Assembly (NCBI RefSeq): GCF_002742645.2
Contig: NZ_CP033873.1
Span: forward strand, 186,001-250,000
Direction of reading: 5' to 3'
DNA length: 64,000 bases
Origin: Caulobacter sp. FWC26
GTDB taxonomy: Bacteria; Pseudomonadota; Alphaproteobacteria; Caulobacterales; Caulobacteraceae
Part shown: piece by piece, positions 27,344 to 37,102 of the stretch
Layout of the letters: each line of letters starts with the position of its first letter
Position numbering within the stretch: the first letter of the stretch is position 1
Notes under the pieces: generated by a model
Databases searched by the model: none
Told to the model about the DNA's origin: nothing
The model's input: the letters and a program-made list of their open reading frames with translations, nothing else
Translations under genes and position numbers: made by a program

Positions 27344-27712
27344 ATGACTACCAAGACCACCTCCACCGTCCTGGCGATGATCGCCGCAGGCGGCCTGATG
27401 CTCGCCGCTTCCCAGGCCGCAGCCCACGCCAAGCTGGTCAGCGCCAATCCCGCGCCCGACGCCACAGTCGCCGCCCCCAAGGCGATCAGCCTGAAATTTA
27501 GCGAGAAACTCGAAGCCAAGTTCTCCAGCTTCGAAATCGCCAAGGCCTCGGGCGGTGCCGTGCCGGTCAAGATCAAGGTCGCCAAGGGCGGGATGGTCAT
27601 CGACGGCGCCCTGGCCGCGCCGCTTGCGCCGGGCGCGTACAAGGTCAGCTGGCGCGCGGTCACCGCCGACGCCCATCGCATCAACGGCGCTTACAGCTTC
27701 ACGGTCCGCTAA
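27344..27712 (+). CDS. copC: Copper-resistance protein CopC
   Basis: 122 residues: signal peptide to about residue 27, then AHAKLVSANPAPD, the mature N-terminal His that serves as a Cu(II) ligand. The end TADAHRINGAYSFTVR holds the Asp-His pair of the same site. Short form without the Met-rich Cu(I) loop. CopC carries copper in the periplasm to CopD. Five bases before copD. Confidence 0.94.
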   Translation: MTTKTTSTVLAMIAAGGLMLAASQAAAHAKLVSANPAPDATVAAPKAISLKFSEKLEAKFSSFEIAKASGGAVPVKIKVAKGGMVIDGALAAPLAPGAYKVSWRAVTADAHRINGAYSFTVR

Positions 27713-27716
27713 GGCG

Positions 27717-28646
27717 ATGATCGAGTCACTCGTCGTTCTGGCGCGCCTTGTCCAATATGCCGGAACGGCGATGCTGTTTGGTGCGCCGCTCTTCTACCTC
27801 TACGGCCTGCCCGCCGACGGCCCCGGCGCGGCGCGAACCAGCGCCGGGACAAGGGGGCTGATCGTAATCGCCGGCCTGCTGACGGCGATCGGCTCTGGCC
27901 TGGCGCTACTGGCTCAGACGGCGATGATGACCGGCGCGCTTGCCGACGCCCTAGACCCACAGGCCCTGGTCATGGTGGCGACCGGCACCCAGTTCGGCGC
28001 CTCGGTCGTGACCCGCGCGGTCGCGGGCTTGGCGGCCCTGGCAGTCGCCGCGACCTTACGTCCATCGACCCGTCTCTGGCGCGCCAGCGCCGGGCTGGGC
28101 GCGGTGGCCCTGGCCAGCTTCGCCTGGAGCGGACACGGCGCTGACGGCGAAGGGGCGGCCGGCCTCTTCAAACTTGCCGCCGACGTCCTCCACCTCCTGG
28201 CCGCCGGGGTCTGGCTCGGCGCTTTGGCCGCCCTGCTCCTCCTGGTCTTGGGCGTGCGTCGGGCCGAGGCCGCCGCCGTACGGACGCTCCACGGGGCGCT
28301 GGAAGGGTTTTCCGGCGTCGGCTCCCTGGTCGTGGCCGCGCTGGTGCTGACCGGCCTCATCAACAGCTGGTTCCTGGTCGGACCCGCCCACATCCTCGCG
28401 GCGGCTACGACCACCTGGGGCGCCGTGCTCCTGGCCAAGCTCTGCGTCTTCGCGCTGATGCTGAGCCTGGCCGCGCTCAATCGCTTCGTGCTGACGCCGC
28501 GACTACAGCGAGCGCTCGCCAGCTTCGACCCCGCCTCAGCGCTGGCGGCCCTGCGGCGAAGCCTGCTGGTGGAGTCGGCCGCCGGCCTCTCGGTTCTGAT
28601 CTTGGTCAGTTGGTTGGGGACGCTGGCCCCGCCGGCCTCGCTCTGA
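27717..28646 (+). CDS. copD: Copper-resistance inner-membrane protein CopD
   Basis: 309 residues, eight hydrophobic segments, matching the CopD/PcoD family. SGHGADGEG and DVLHLLAAGVWLGALAALLLL carry conserved histidines in membrane helices, and RFVLTPRLQRAL is a family landmark. It is thought to move copper from CopC across the inner membrane. The ATG at 27717 follows copC by 4 bases. Confidence 0.92.
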   Translation: MIESLVVLARLVQYAGTAMLFGAPLFYLYGLPADGPGAARTSAGTRGLIVIAGLLTAIGSGLALLAQTAMMTGALADALDPQALVMVATGTQFGASVVTRAVAGLAALAVAATLRPSTRLWRASAGLGAVALASFAWSGHGADGEGAAGLFKLAADVLHLLAAGVWLGALAALLLLVLGVRRAEAAAVRTLHGALEGFSGVGSLVVAALVLTGLINSWFLVGPAHILAAATTTWGAVLLAKLCVFALMLSLAALNRFVLTPRLQRALASFDPASALAALRRSLLVESAAGLSVLILVSWLGTLAPPASL

Positions 28647-28719
28647 CCATGGCGGGCCGCCGCTCCTTCCATCGTCAACGCCTGATGACGCCAGCGGGCG
28701 GCGGCGCTATGGTGACGCC

Positions 28720-29088
28720 ATGCTGAGACATGCGCTCGCTTTCCTGGCCGCCCTGGCCCTCGCTTTTAGCCCGCTGGCGGTCAACGCCGCCCAGGCCGAT
28801 TGCGACATGGCGGGCATGGACATGGGCGCTATGAGCATGGCCATGCCCGCGGCCGCCACGGCTTCGGACACCGCCCAGGACCCTTGCTGCGACCATGGCA
28901 AGGCGATGTCGGCCAAGGACTGCGCCCGGGCCTGCGCGACCAGTTGCGCCTTGGCTGTCGCCGCGCCGGGTGAGGGCGCGATCGACTATTCGCCGATCGC
29001 CTACCGGATCGAGACGCACTGGTCGAACACCAGCGGCCGGACCCATGATCCGGGCCAGGAAGACCCGCCTCCCAGATTGCTGATCTGA
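28720..29088 (+). CDS. Secreted Met/Cys-rich protein of the copper operon
   Basis: 122 residues. Signal peptide to about residue 25, then a Met-rich strip (DMAGMDMGAMSMAM), then a Cys/His patch (DPCCDHGKAM, DCARACATSC) and a Pro-rich end. Likely a periplasmic copper scavenger. It resembles small DUF2946-like proteins found beside cop genes, but I cannot name a family firmly. It lies 73 bases after copD. Confidence 0.75.
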   Translation: MLRHALAFLAALALAFSPLAVNAAQADCDMAGMDMGAMSMAMPAAATASDTAQDPCCDHGKAMSAKDCARACATSCALAVAAPGEGAIDYSPIAYRIETHWSNTSGRTHDPGQEDPPPRLLI

Positions 29089-29211
29089 CGACCGGCCAAC
29101 CGCCGGTCTGACGCTCCCGTGCCCGCCGTCGTGCGTCTTCGCACGCGGCCGAACGGCGCGGTCGCTTGCCCCTTCGCGGGCTTTCAGATCACGATCTCAA
29201 GGAACGATCCC

Positions 29212-29448
29212 ATGACTCTGCGTCACGCCCTCCTGGGCGCCCTGGCCGCCGGCCTGACCTTCGGCGCCTCGGCCGCCCTCGCCGCCACCTTCCCCGCTTG
29301 CAGCCATCCGCGCACGGGGGCCCCGCCGTCCAACCCCAAGGATGTCTTTCGCACCGCGGTCCGCGTCTGCGACATGCCGGCCGACTGCGGAATGATGCCC
29401 CGCAAGCCCGGCGCGGCCCAGCCCGCCGCCGCCTCGCCCCAAGGCTAG
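29212..29448 (+). CDS. Small secreted hypothetical protein
   Basis: 78 residues: signal peptide ending at ALAA, then a 55-residue mature part with three cysteines (FPACSHP, RVCDMPADCGMM) and a Pro/Ala tail. Unrecognised family. AAGGA lies 9 bases before the ATG at 29212. Its place between copD and cusC suggests periplasmic metal binding. Confidence 0.65.
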   Translation: MTLRHALLGALAAGLTFGASAALAATFPACSHPRTGAPPSNPKDVFRTAVRVCDMPADCGMMPRKPGAAQPAAASPQG

Positions 29449-29589
29449 GGATCGGCTGAACCAGGTGGCGGGCGATCCCCTCCCGCCGCCTGGACGGCCG
29501 GCCTCGGCGGGCGGCTGCAAACGCCCCGCCGAGGCATCCCGTCTGGCCTTTTCGCCGACGTCGTTCGCACGATCCGACAGGACTCCTTC

Positions 29590-30810
29590 ATGCGCCTTAT
29601 CCTGCTTCTCGCGGGCCTAGGGCTGGCCAACGCCGCCCAGGCAGGCCCACTGACCTTCAACGCCGCAAAAGAGCTGGCCCTGCAATCGCCCGCCCTGGCC
29701 GCGACGGCGGCCGACCTCGAGGCGGCCCAGTCCCAGGGCAAGGCGGCAGGCAGGTTGCCCGACCCCAAGCTGCGCGTCGGCCTGGACAATTTCCCGATCT
29801 CCGGTCCACCGGCCGGGACCTTTGGCGGCGACAGCATGACCATGGTCAGCGTCGGCCTGATGCAGGACCGGCCCAGCGCCGCCAAGCGCGAGGCCGCGCG
29901 TCAGGCGGCCCGGGCGGAAGTCACGACCGCCGGCGCCCGCCAGGCCTTGACGGCGCGCGAGACGCAAGTGGCTGCGGCCCTGGCCTGGATCGACCTGTTC
30001 TACACCGACCAGAAGCTGGCCGCCCTGGCCGCGGTCGAACGGGCGATCACACCGCTGCGCGACACCGCGCCCGCCGCCGTCACGGCCGGAGACGCCCGTC
30101 CTGGCCAAGCCCTGGAAGCGCAACAGAAGCTGGCCGCACTGGCCGATCGACGAAGCGAACTGCTAGCCGATAGGGCCCGCGCCGCCGCCGAACTGACCCG
30201 TTGGACGGGCGAGCCTGGACCTCAGCCCATCGGGCCGGCTCCGGACTTTGTCATCAACGCCGAGGCCCTGCGCGCCGGCCTGCCAGACCATCCTGGTCTT
30301 CTCGCCCTGGACGCGGCGCGCCAAACCGCCGGCGCCCAGTTGGCCCAAGCGCGCGCCGAAGCCCACTCCGACACCAGCTGGGATCTCGCCTACCAGAAGC
30401 GCGACGGCGCCTATGGCGACATGGTGTCGGTCGGGGAGACCTTCGGCTTGCCGCTGTTTGGCCAGGCCCGGCGCGAGCCGCTGATCGCGGCCCAGAGCGC
30501 CAGGGTCCGGGGGGCCGAAAGTCAAAAGGCTGCGGGCGAGCGCCAATTGCTCGCCGCGCTGGAGACCGACCTCGCCGACCACCAGATGCACCACGAACAG
30601 TTGGCCCGCGCCCAAGAGACCTTGGCCCCACTGGCCCAGCAACGCGCCGACCTGGAGACCGCCAGCTACGCCGCTGGGCGCGCCAGCTTGAGCGATGTGC
30701 TCGGCGCCTTGCTCGACCTGGCCGAGACCAAGCTTTCGATCCTCGACCGCCAAGCCCTCGTCGCGCGCGACAGCGCCAAGATCAACCTGACCTACGGAAC
30801 CGCGTCATGA
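29590..30810 (+). CDS. cusC: Outer-membrane efflux protein, TolC/CusC family
   Basis: 406 residues with a short signal peptide. It has the two-fold repeat of the outer-membrane efflux domain: long coiled helices rich in Ala/Gln/Glu (ATAADLEAAQSQGKAAG, GLPLFGQARREPLIAAQ) alternating with short strand pairs. The barrel pieces PKLRVGLDNFPISGPP and DTSWDLAYQKRDGAYGDMV resemble heavy-metal (CzcC/CusC) branches. It is the outer-membrane exit duct for CusBA and overlaps cusB by 4 bases. Confidence 0.9.
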   Translation: MRLILLLAGLGLANAAQAGPLTFNAAKELALQSPALAATAADLEAAQSQGKAAGRLPDPKLRVGLDNFPISGPPAGTFGGDSMTMVSVGLMQDRPSAAKREAARQAARAEVTTAGARQALTARETQVAAALAWIDLFYTDQKLAALAAVERAITPLRDTAPAAVTAGDARPGQALEAQQKLAALADRRSELLADRARAAAELTRWTGEPGPQPIGPAPDFVINAEALRAGLPDHPGLLALDAARQTAGAQLAQARAEAHSDTSWDLAYQKRDGAYGDMVSVGETFGLPLFGQARREPLIAAQSARVRGAESQKAAGERQLLAALETDLADHQMHHEQLARAQETLAPLAQQRADLETASYAAGRASLSDVLGALLDLAETKLSILDRQALVARDSAKINLTYGTAS

Positions 30811-32333
30811 GCCGCGTCACGACCCTCTCGACCCGATCCCTGATCGCGGGCGTCGCCGCCATCGCCCTTCTGGCCACGGCCGGGGGCTATGGTTTGGGCC
30901 AGTGGCGCAAGGCGCCCGCCCCGGCCGCAGGCGAAGCGCCTGACCGTAAGATCCTCTACTGGTATGATCCGATGGTCCCTGCCCAGCGCTTCGACAAGCC
31001 GGGCAAGTCGCCGTTCATGGACATGCAATTGGTCCCCCGCTACGCGGACGAGGGCGCTGGGACTAGCGCGCCCGGCGTCGCCGTCGATCCGCGCGGCGCT
31101 CAGACTCTGGGCATGCGATTGGCCCGCGCAGAGATGACGTCGCTCGCCTCCGGCTTGACGATTCCAGGATCGATCGAGTTCAACCAGCGTGACCTGGCTA
31201 TCGTCCAAACCCGCACCGCCGGCTTCGTCCAGCGCGTCTATGGCCATGCCCCCGGCGACATCGTTGCGGCTGGCGCGCCGATCGCTGACCTGTTCAATCC
31301 TGATTGGGCGAGCGCGCAGACCGAATATCTGGCCGTGCGCCGCATCGGCGACCCGCGCCTGACGGCCGCCGCCCGGTCGCGCCTGACTTTGCTTGGCATG
31401 AGCCAATCCCTAATCGCCGCGGTCGAACACGGCGGCAAGGCCCAGACGACGTCCACGGTTCGCGCGCCGATCGGCGGGGTGATCCAGACCCTCGATGTCC
31501 GGGCCGGCATGAGCCTGGCCGCGGGCCAGAGCTTGGCGCAGATCAGCGGTCTTGCGACCGTTTGGCTGACCCTGTCGGCGCCTGAGACCCAGGCCGGGCA
31601 GATCAGGATCGGCCAGTCGGTCTCGGCCCAGCTGCCCGCGTTTCCTGGTGAGACCTTTAGCGGCCGTGTCAGCGCCATCCTCCCAGCCACCCAGGCCGAC
31701 AGCCGTACCCTGCAGGTCCGGGTCGAGCTGGCCAATCGCGGCGGCAGGCTGCGCCCGGGCATGTTTGCCACCGCCAGTGTCGGGGGCGAGGCCGCGCCTG
31801 TCCTCGCCGTACCCACCGAGGCGGTGATCCGCACCGGGCGGCGCGACCTAGTGATGCTGGCCCAGGCCGGAGGCCGCTATCAGCCCGCCGAGGTGAGAGT
31901 CGGTCGCCAGGCCGGCGATCGCACCGAGATCCTCGCCGGCCTCAGCGCCGGTGATCAGGTCGTGGCCTCCGGCCAGTTCCTGCTGGATTCCGAAGCCAGC
32001 CTCGCCGGCTTGGAACCCCGGCCGCTGACGAACCAAGCGGCCACCGCTCCGGCCATGGGAGCGGCCGCGTCGATGATGAAGCTCGCCCCCACCGCCGCCA
32101 AGCCGCTCTTGCAGGCGAAGGGACGGGTCGAAGAGATCACCGCCGACACGATCACCCTGAGCCACGGCCCCGTGCCCGCGATCGGCTGGCCGGCCATGAC
32201 GATGACCTTCAAGCTCGACCCGCCAAGCCTGGCTCGGGGATTGAAGGCGGGCGATCAGGCGGCTTTCGGCTTCGAACAACGTCCTGACGGCCCCGCCGTG
32301 CGCAGCCTGCACCGCGTGGAGGCAAGCCGTTGA
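30807..32333 (+). CDS. cusB: Metal-efflux periplasmic adaptor CusB with C-terminal CusF-like domain
   Basis: 508 residues. N-terminal anchor helix (residues 12-32), then the heavy-metal-binding segment [10 protein letters not shown]...[12 protein letters not shown], whose methionines bind Cu(I). Next come the barrel-sandwich and beta-barrel adaptor domains. The last ~75 residues ([30 protein letters not shown]) form a fused CusF-like copper chaperone domain. A separate CusF exists at 35872. ATG at 30807 overlaps cusC; the stop overlaps cusA's TTG. Confidence 0.94.
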   Translation: MSRVTTLSTRSLIAGVAAIALLATAGGYGLGQWRKAPAPAAGEAPDRKILYWYDPMVPAQRFDKPGKSPFMDMQLVPRYADEGAGTSAPGVAVDPRGAQTLGMRLARAEMTSLASGLTIPGSIEFNQRDLAIVQTRTAGFVQRVYGHAPGDIVAAGAPIADLFNPDWASAQTEYLAVRRIGDPRLTAAARSRLTLLGMSQSLIAAVEHGGKAQTTSTVRAPIGGVIQTLDVRAGMSLAAGQSLAQISGLATVWLTLSAPETQAGQIRIGQSVSAQLPAFPGETFSGRVSAILPATQADSRTLQVRVELANRGGRLRPGMFATASVGGEAAPVLAVPTEAVIRTGRRDLVMLAQAGGRYQPAEVRVGRQAGDRTEILAGLSAGDQVVASGQFLLDSEASLAGLEPRPLTNQAATAPAMGAAASMMKLAPTAAKPLLQAKGRVEEITADTITLSHGPVPAIGWPAMTMTFKLDPPSLARGLKAGDQAAFGFEQRPDGPAVRSLHRVEASR

Positions 32334-35300
32334 TCGCCGCCGTCATCCGCTGGTCGCTGGCCAACCGGTTCTTCGTGCTGCTCGGGGCCCTGGTCCTGCT
32401 GGCCGGCGGGCTTGTGGCGCTGCGCGAGACGCCACTGGACGCCCTACCCGATCTCTCCGACGTGCAGGTGGTGATCCGCACGCCGGCCCAGGGCCAGGCT
32501 CCGCGCCTGGTCGAGGACCAGATCACCTACCCCCTGGCGACCACCATGTTGTCGGTGCCGGGCGCCAAGACCGTGCGCGGCTACTCGTTCTTCGGCGACA
32601 GCTTCGTCTATGTGCTGTTCGCCGACGGAACCGATCCCTATTGGGCCCGCTCGCGGGTCCTGGAGTCGTTGAGCCAAGTCCAAAGCCGGCTTCCGGCCGG
32701 GGCCCGCCCGGCGCTGGGTCCCGACGCCACCGGTGTGGGCTGGATCTTCGAATATGCTCTGGTCGACCGAACCGGCCGCCATGACCTGAGCCAGCTTCGG
32801 TCCTTGCAGGACTGGTTCGTGCGCTATGAGCTGAAGACCCTGCCGGGGGTGGCCGAGGTGGCCAGCATCGGCGGCATGGTGCGCCAGTACCAGGTTGTGC
32901 TCGACCCGCAGAAGTTGGCGGCCTACGGCTTCACCCACCAAGCCGTGGTCGAGGCGCTGAACGGCGCCAACCAGGAAGCCGGCGGCTCGGTCGTCGAAAT
33001 GGCCGAAGCCGAATACATGGTCCGGGCCAGCGGCTATCTGAGCAGTCTGGCCGACTTCGCCGCCGTGCCCATCAAGACCGCGGCCGGCGGCGTGCCCATC
33101 ACCCTGGGCCAGGTCGCCACGATCCAGATTGGACCGGAGATGCGCCGGGGGATCGCCGAGCTCAACGGCCAGGGCGAGGTCGCCGGCGGGGTGGTGGTGT
33201 TGCGCTCGGGCGAGGACGCCCGCGCCACCCTCAAGGCCGTGCAGGACAAGTTGAAGATCCTCAAGACCACCCTGCCGGCAGGCGTGGAGATCGTCACCAC
33301 CTATGACCGCTCGGGCCTGATCGACCGCGCCATCGACAATCTGAAGTCCAAGCTCTTCGAGGAGTTCATCGTCGTCGCCCTGGTCTGCGCGCTCTTCCTC
33401 TGGCATTTGCGCTCGGCCCTGGTGGCGATCATCGCCCTGCCGCTGGGCGTGCTGGCCGCCTTTATCGTCATGCGCGCCCAGGGGGTCAACGCCAACATCA
33501 TGTCGCTGGGCGGCATCGCCATCGCCATCGGGGCCATGGTCGATGCGGCGGTCGTGATGATCGAGAACGCGCACAAGCATCTCGAGCGCTGGACGCACGA
33601 TCACCCCGGCCAGACGATCGGCGACAAGGAACGCTGGGACGAGATCGCCGCCGCCGCCGTCGAGGTCGGACCGGCCCTTTTCCTGAGCCTGCTGATCATC
33701 ACCTTCTCGTTCATCCCGGTCTTCACCCTTCAGGGCCAAGAAGGTCGGCTCTTCGCGCCCCTGGCCTTCACCAAGACCTACGCCATGGCCGCCGCGGCCC
33801 TTCTGTCGATTACGTTGATCCCGGTGCTGATGGGCTATCTGATCCGTGGCCGGATTCCGGCCGAGACCGCCAACCCCATCAACCGGCTGCTGAGCGCGAT
33901 CTATGCGCCGGCCCTGGACTGGGTGCTCAGGCGTCCGCGCACCACGCTGGTCATCGGCGCCCTGGTCTTCACCACCACCCTGATCCCGCTTTCTCGGCTA
34001 GGCGGCGAGTTCATGCCGACCCTAAACGAAGGCGATCTGCTCTACATGCCATCGGCCCTTCCAGGCTTGTCGGCGGCCAAAGCCGGCGCGCTTCTTCAGC
34101 AGACCGATCGGCTGATCAAGACCGTCCCCGAGGTCGACAGCGTGTTCGGTAAGGCCGGCCGCGCGGAGTCAGCGACCGATCCGGCCCCGCTGGAGATGTT
34201 CGAGACCACCATCCGCTTCAAGCCGCGCGACCAGTGGCGCCCCGGCATGACCCCGGAAAAGCTGGTCGAGGAATTGGACCGCACGGTGGCGGTTCCGGGC
34301 CTCTCCAACGTCTGGGTGCCGCCGATCCGCAACCGCATCGACATGCTGGCCACCGGCATCAAGAGCCCGATCGGGGTCAAGGTGTCGGGCGCGAACCTTG
34401 ATGACCTCGACCGCGTCGCCCAGCAGATCGGCCAAGTCGCCAAGACCGTGCCAGGGGTCAGTTCGGCCCTGGCCGAGCGGCTGACCGGCGGGCGCTATAT
34501 CGATGTCCGCATCGACCGAGCCGCCGCTGGCCGCTACGGCCTCAACATCGCCGACGTCCAGGCTATCGTCTCGGGTGCGATCGGCGGCCAGACGGTCGGC
34601 GAGACCGTCGAGGGCCTGGCCCGCTATCCGATCAGCGTGCGGTATCCTCGCGAAGTGCGCGGCGATCTCGAAGCCCTGCGGGTCCTGCCGATCCTCACCC
34701 CATCGCTGCAGCAGATCACCCTAAGCACGGTGGCCCAGGTGGCGATCAGCGAGGGGCCGCCGATGCTCAAGAGCGAGAACGGGCGGCCGACCACCTTCGT
34801 CTATGTCGATGTGCGCGGGCGCGACCTGTCATCCGTCGTCGCCGATCTGCAGCGGGCGGTGGCCAAGGACATCAAGCCGGTCGCCGGGGTGACCATCAGC
34901 TATTCGGGGCAGTTCGAATATCTGCGGCGGGCGGTCGAGCGGCTGAAGATTGTCGTGCCGGCGACGCTGCTGATCATCTTCGTGCTGCTCTACCTGACCT
35001 TCCGCCGGTTCGACGAGGCGGCCCTGATCATGGGCGCCCTGCCCTTCGCCCTGACCGGCGGTTTCTGGGCGCTCTACTTACTGGGCTTCAATCAGTCGGT
35101 GGCCACTGGCGTCGGCTTCATCGCCCTGGCCGGCGTCTCGGCCGAGTTCGGGGTGGTGATGCTGATCTATCTCAAGCAGGCCCTGGCGGAGCGCCAGGGT
35201 GTTCTGAGCGACGCCGACCTCAGCCAAGCGATCCGCGAGGGCGCCTTGTTGCGGGTCAGGCCCAAGGCCATGACCGTGGCGGTGATCCTGGCGGGCCTGA

Positions 35301-35461
35301 TCCCGATCCTGATCGGCCACGGCGCCGGCTCCGAAGTGATGAGCCGGATCGCCGCGCCGATGATCGGCGGAATGCTCAGCGCGCCGCTGCTGTCGATGTT
35401 TGTGGTGCCGGCCACCTATCTGTTGATCGAGCGTCGGCGGCGCCCGCGTCACGGCATCTAG
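32330..35461 (+). CDS. cusA: CusA/CzcA heavy-metal RND efflux pump
   Basis: 1043 residues, the usual size. [18 protein letters not shown] near the N-terminus and the loop [15 protein letters not shown] are heavy-metal RND hallmarks; [19 protein letters not shown] contains the membrane proton-relay acidic residues. Twelve membrane helices with two periplasmic domains are apparent. CusA pumps Cu(I)/Ag(I) from periplasm or cytoplasm through CusC. TTG start at 32330 overlapping the cusB stop. Cu/Ag is favoured over Co/Zn/Cd by the CusB and CusF partners. Confidence 0.95.
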   Translation: MIAAVIRWSLANRFFVLLGALVLLAGGLVALRETPLDALPDLSDVQVVIRTPAQGQAPRLVEDQITYPLATTMLSVPGAKTVRGYSFFGDSFVYVLFADGTDPYWARSRVLESLSQVQSRLPAGARPALGPDATGVGWIFEYALVDRTGRHDLSQLRSLQDWFVRYELKTLPGVAEVASIGGMVRQYQVVLDPQKLAAYGFTHQAVVEALNGANQEAGGSVVEMAEAEYMVRASGYLSSLADFAAVPIKTAAGGVPITLGQVATIQIGPEMRRGIAELNGQGEVAGGVVVLRSGEDARATLKAVQDKLKILKTTLPAGVEIVTTYDRSGLIDRAIDNLKSKLFEEFIVVALVCALFLWHLRSALVAIIALPLGVLAAFIVMRAQGVNANIMSLGGIAIAIGAMVDAAVVMIENAHKHLERWTHDHPGQTIGDKERWDEIAAAAVEVGPALFLSLLIITFSFIPVFTLQGQEGRLFAPLAFTKTYAMAAAALLSITLIPVLMGYLIRGRIPAETANPINRLLSAIYAPALDWVLRRPRTTLVIGALVFTTTLIPLSRLGGEFMPTLNEGDLLYMPSALPGLSAAKAGALLQQTDRLIKTVPEVDSVFGKAGRAESATDPAPLEMFETTIRFKPRDQWRPGMTPEKLVEELDRTVAVPGLSNVWVPPIRNRIDMLATGIKSPIGVKVSGANLDDLDRVAQQIGQVAKTVPGVSSALAERLTGGRYIDVRIDRAAAGRYGLNIADVQAIVSGAIGGQTVGETVEGLARYPISVRYPREVRGDLEALRVLPILTPSLQQITLSTVAQVAISEGPPMLKSENGRPTTFVYVDVRGRDLSSVVADLQRAVAKDIKPVAGVTISYSGQFEYLRRAVERLKIVVPATLLIIFVLLYLTFRRFDEAALIMGALPFALTGGFWALYLLGFNQSVATGVGFIALAGVSAEFGVVMLIYLKQALAERQGVLSDADLSQAIREGALLRVRPKAMTVAVILAGLIPILIGHGAGSEVMSRIAAPMIGGMLSAPLLSMFVVPATYLLIERRRRPRHGI

Positions 35462-35469
35462 GTCAGAGG

Positions 35470-35498
35470 GAGGGCGGGCGCGATCTACGCCCGCCCTC
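35470..35498. terminator. Hairpin between cusA and copZ
   Basis: GAGGGCGGGCG, loop CGATCTA, CGCCCGCCCTC: an 11-bp stem 8 bases after the cusA stop and 5 bases before the end of copZ. It can serve both convergent genes; no T-run. Confidence 0.55.
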
Positions 35499-35503
35499 TC
35501 GCC

Positions 35504-35701
35504 TCAGGCAGGCGTCACACGGTAGCCCGCCGCCGCGACGGCGGCGGAGACGATCTCCGAGGTCGCGCCGGTGTCGATTTCGAGACTTCGGCCGGCTACG
35601 TCGGCGCGAACGATCGCGTTGGCGTCAACGCCTTGTACGGCTTTAGTGACAGTTGCGACGCAATGGCCGCAGGTCATGTTTTCGATGGTGTAGCGAAGCA
35701 T
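35504..35701 (-). CDS. copZ: Copper chaperone CopZ (HMA domain)
   Basis: 65 residues forming one heavy-metal-associated domain: MTCGHC Cu(I) site at residues 9-14, then the ferredoxin-like fold ending AAGYRVTPA. CopZ carries Cu(I) in the cytoplasm to the P-type ATPase at 37099. Its own CueR-type promoter lies just upstream. Confidence 0.95.
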   Translation of the reverse strand: MLRYTIENMTCGHCVATVTKAVQGVDANAIVRADVAGRSLEIDTGATSEIVSAAVAAAGYRVTPA

Positions 35702-35730
35702 CTGGCGTTCCTTGTTCGACTTCGCTGCAA

Positions 35731-35761
35731 CAGATGGGCCTTCCCATCATGGCAAGGTCAA
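35731..35761 (-). promoter_or_regulatory. CueR-type promoter of copZ
   Basis: Reading on the minus strand: TTGACC (-35), then TTGCCATGATGGGAAGGCC (19 bases) holding the dyad CCTTGCC/GGGAAGG, then a weak CATCTG (-10). The long 19-base spacer spanned by a dyad is the mark of MerR-family activation, and the sequence closely matches CueR sites. About 30 bases before the copZ ATG. Confidence 0.8.
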
Positions 35762-35871
35762 GAGCCGCTGATGGGAAATCGTGGCTGAGGGATCGCCTTG
35801 GGTTGACGCGTATCTTCCTGGCGTAGGTCGGCCCTCCCCGGCCCATCCGCCCCGACAGGAGACATAATTCG

Positions 35872-36228
35872 ATGAAGACCTTTCTCGCCGCCGGCGCCTT
35901 GGCCTTGGCGCTCACGGGACCTGCCCTGGCTCAAGCCGACATGAAGATGGGCGACATGAAGATGGACGATATGGCGGGCATGAAGCATGACGCTCCGGCC
36001 GCGACCAAGACGGCCGACGGCCAAGGAGTGATCAAGGGCATCGACGCGGCTGGCGGCACGGTCACCCTGCAGCACCAACCGATCCCGGCGCTCAAATGGC
36101 CCGCCATGACCATGAAGTTCAAGGCCGCCCCCGCCCTTCTGAAGCCCTTCAAGGTCGGCCAAGCCGTGACCTTCAAGCTTAAGCCGATGGGCGCTTCGGC
36201 CGAAGTCGTGGCGATGTCGGCAAAGTAG
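35872..36228 (+). CDS. cusF: CusF-like periplasmic copper chaperone
   Basis: 118 residues. Signal peptide to residue ~20, a Met-rich linker (MKMGDMKMDDMAGMKH), then the CusF domain with KWPAMTMKF, where W-x-x-M-x-M matches the Cu(I) site (Trp, two Met), plus GQGVIKGIDAAGGTVTLQH before it (His ligand). Delivers Cu(I) to CusB. Divergent from copZ. Confidence 0.92.
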   Translation: MKTFLAAGALALALTGPALAQADMKMGDMKMDDMAGMKHDAPAATKTADGQGVIKGIDAAGGTVTLQHQPIPALKWPAMTMKFKAAPALLKPFKVGQAVTFKLKPMGASAEVVAMSAK

Positions 36229-36251
36229 CCCTCAACCCGTTCGGCCGCTCT

Positions 36252-36674
36252 TTAACGCGGCGGGCGAACGGGTCCGTTGACCTGCGATGGCTGCAAGGTG
36301 CGCGAGGGGTCGACGACCTTGAGGTTGACGCTCGCGGCTTTTGCGGGCTCACCGACGGGCTGAAGGATGAAGGCCAGGACCCAGTCGCCGCTGGTCGGAA
36401 AATCGGCCCGAAAGCGTAGTAATCCATAGTCGAGCGACGGCTCGAAAAAGGCTGGAAACACCGCCGAGCCGGTCGTGCTCACAGTGGCGTCTCGCGCCGA
36501 GAACGCGGGCATGATGCGGCCCGGCTCGACGGGGCTGACCTTTACCAGAACGGTCGTCGCGATCCCGCGGGTTAAGCTCGGTGAGGCGACTTCGAACCTG
36601 TAGTCGGCGGCCTCTACGGCGAGCGGAGCCGCGATCAGGCCAGCGCCCAACACCAAGGCCAGCCGCCAATTCAA
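36252..36674 (-). CDS. Secreted beta-rich protein (YtkA-like)
   Basis: 140 residues, signal peptide ([22 protein letters not shown]). Mature part alternates strand-like stretches (YRFEVASPSL, ATTVLVKVSPVEPG, DWVLAFILQPVG), an immunoglobulin-like pattern as in YtkA/FixH domains that sometimes join copper delivery. Assignment is modest. It overlaps cueR by 4 bases and so is the third gene of the ATPase-cueR operon. Confidence 0.65.
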   Translation of the reverse strand: MNWRLALVLGAGLIAAPLAVEAADYRFEVASPSLTRGIATTVLVKVSPVEPGRIMPAFSARDATVSTTGSAVFPAFFEPSLDYGLLRFRADFPTSGDWVLAFILQPVGEPAKAASVNLKVVDPSRTLQPSQVNGPVRPPR

Positions 36675-37102
36675 CGGAAGCCCCGCGCCGGGGCCGGCTC
36701 GCGCCGGGGCGGTTGGCCGGAGCCAAGGTCGGCCAGGATCGGACAGTCAGGCCGCTCGTCGCCCGCGCAGTCGCGCGAGAGGTCGCGCAGAGTGTCAGCC
36801 ATGGCCCGCATTTCGGCGATTTTGGCCTCCAGCGCCCGCACATGACCATCGGCAATCGCCTTGACCTCGCGGCTTGGGCGGACACGGTCACGCCACAGCG
36901 ACAACAGGTGGGCGATCTCCTCGACCGAAAACCCGAGCGAACGGGCGCGACGAATGAACCGCAGCTCGTTGACCTCACGCTCGCTGAAGCTGCGATAGTT
37001 GCTGTCGGTGCGGCCGGCCGGCGTGATCAGTTTGATCTGCTCGTAGTAGCGGATCATTTTGGCCGAGACCCCGGACGCCTTGGCAGCCTGTCCGATGTTC
37101 AT
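36671..37102 (-). CDS. cueR: Cu(I)-responsive MerR-family regulator CueR
   Basis: 143 residues. [22 protein letters not shown] is the MerR helix-turn-helix and [20 protein letters not shown] the wing. The C-terminal cysteine pair [12 protein letters not shown] matches the Cu(I) site of CueR (two Cys near the dimer helix), not the Zn or Hg layouts. Overlaps copA ATPase by 4 bases, so it is autoregulated from the promoter at 39646. It should act on the three CueR-type sites in this window. Confidence 0.93.
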   Translation of the reverse strand: MNIGQAAKASGVSAKMIRYYEQIKLITPAGRTDSNYRSFSEREVNELRFIRRARSLGFSVEEIAHLLSLWRDRVRPSREVKAIADGHVRALEAKIAEMRAMADTLRDLSRDCAGDERPDCPILADLGSGQPPRREPAPARGFR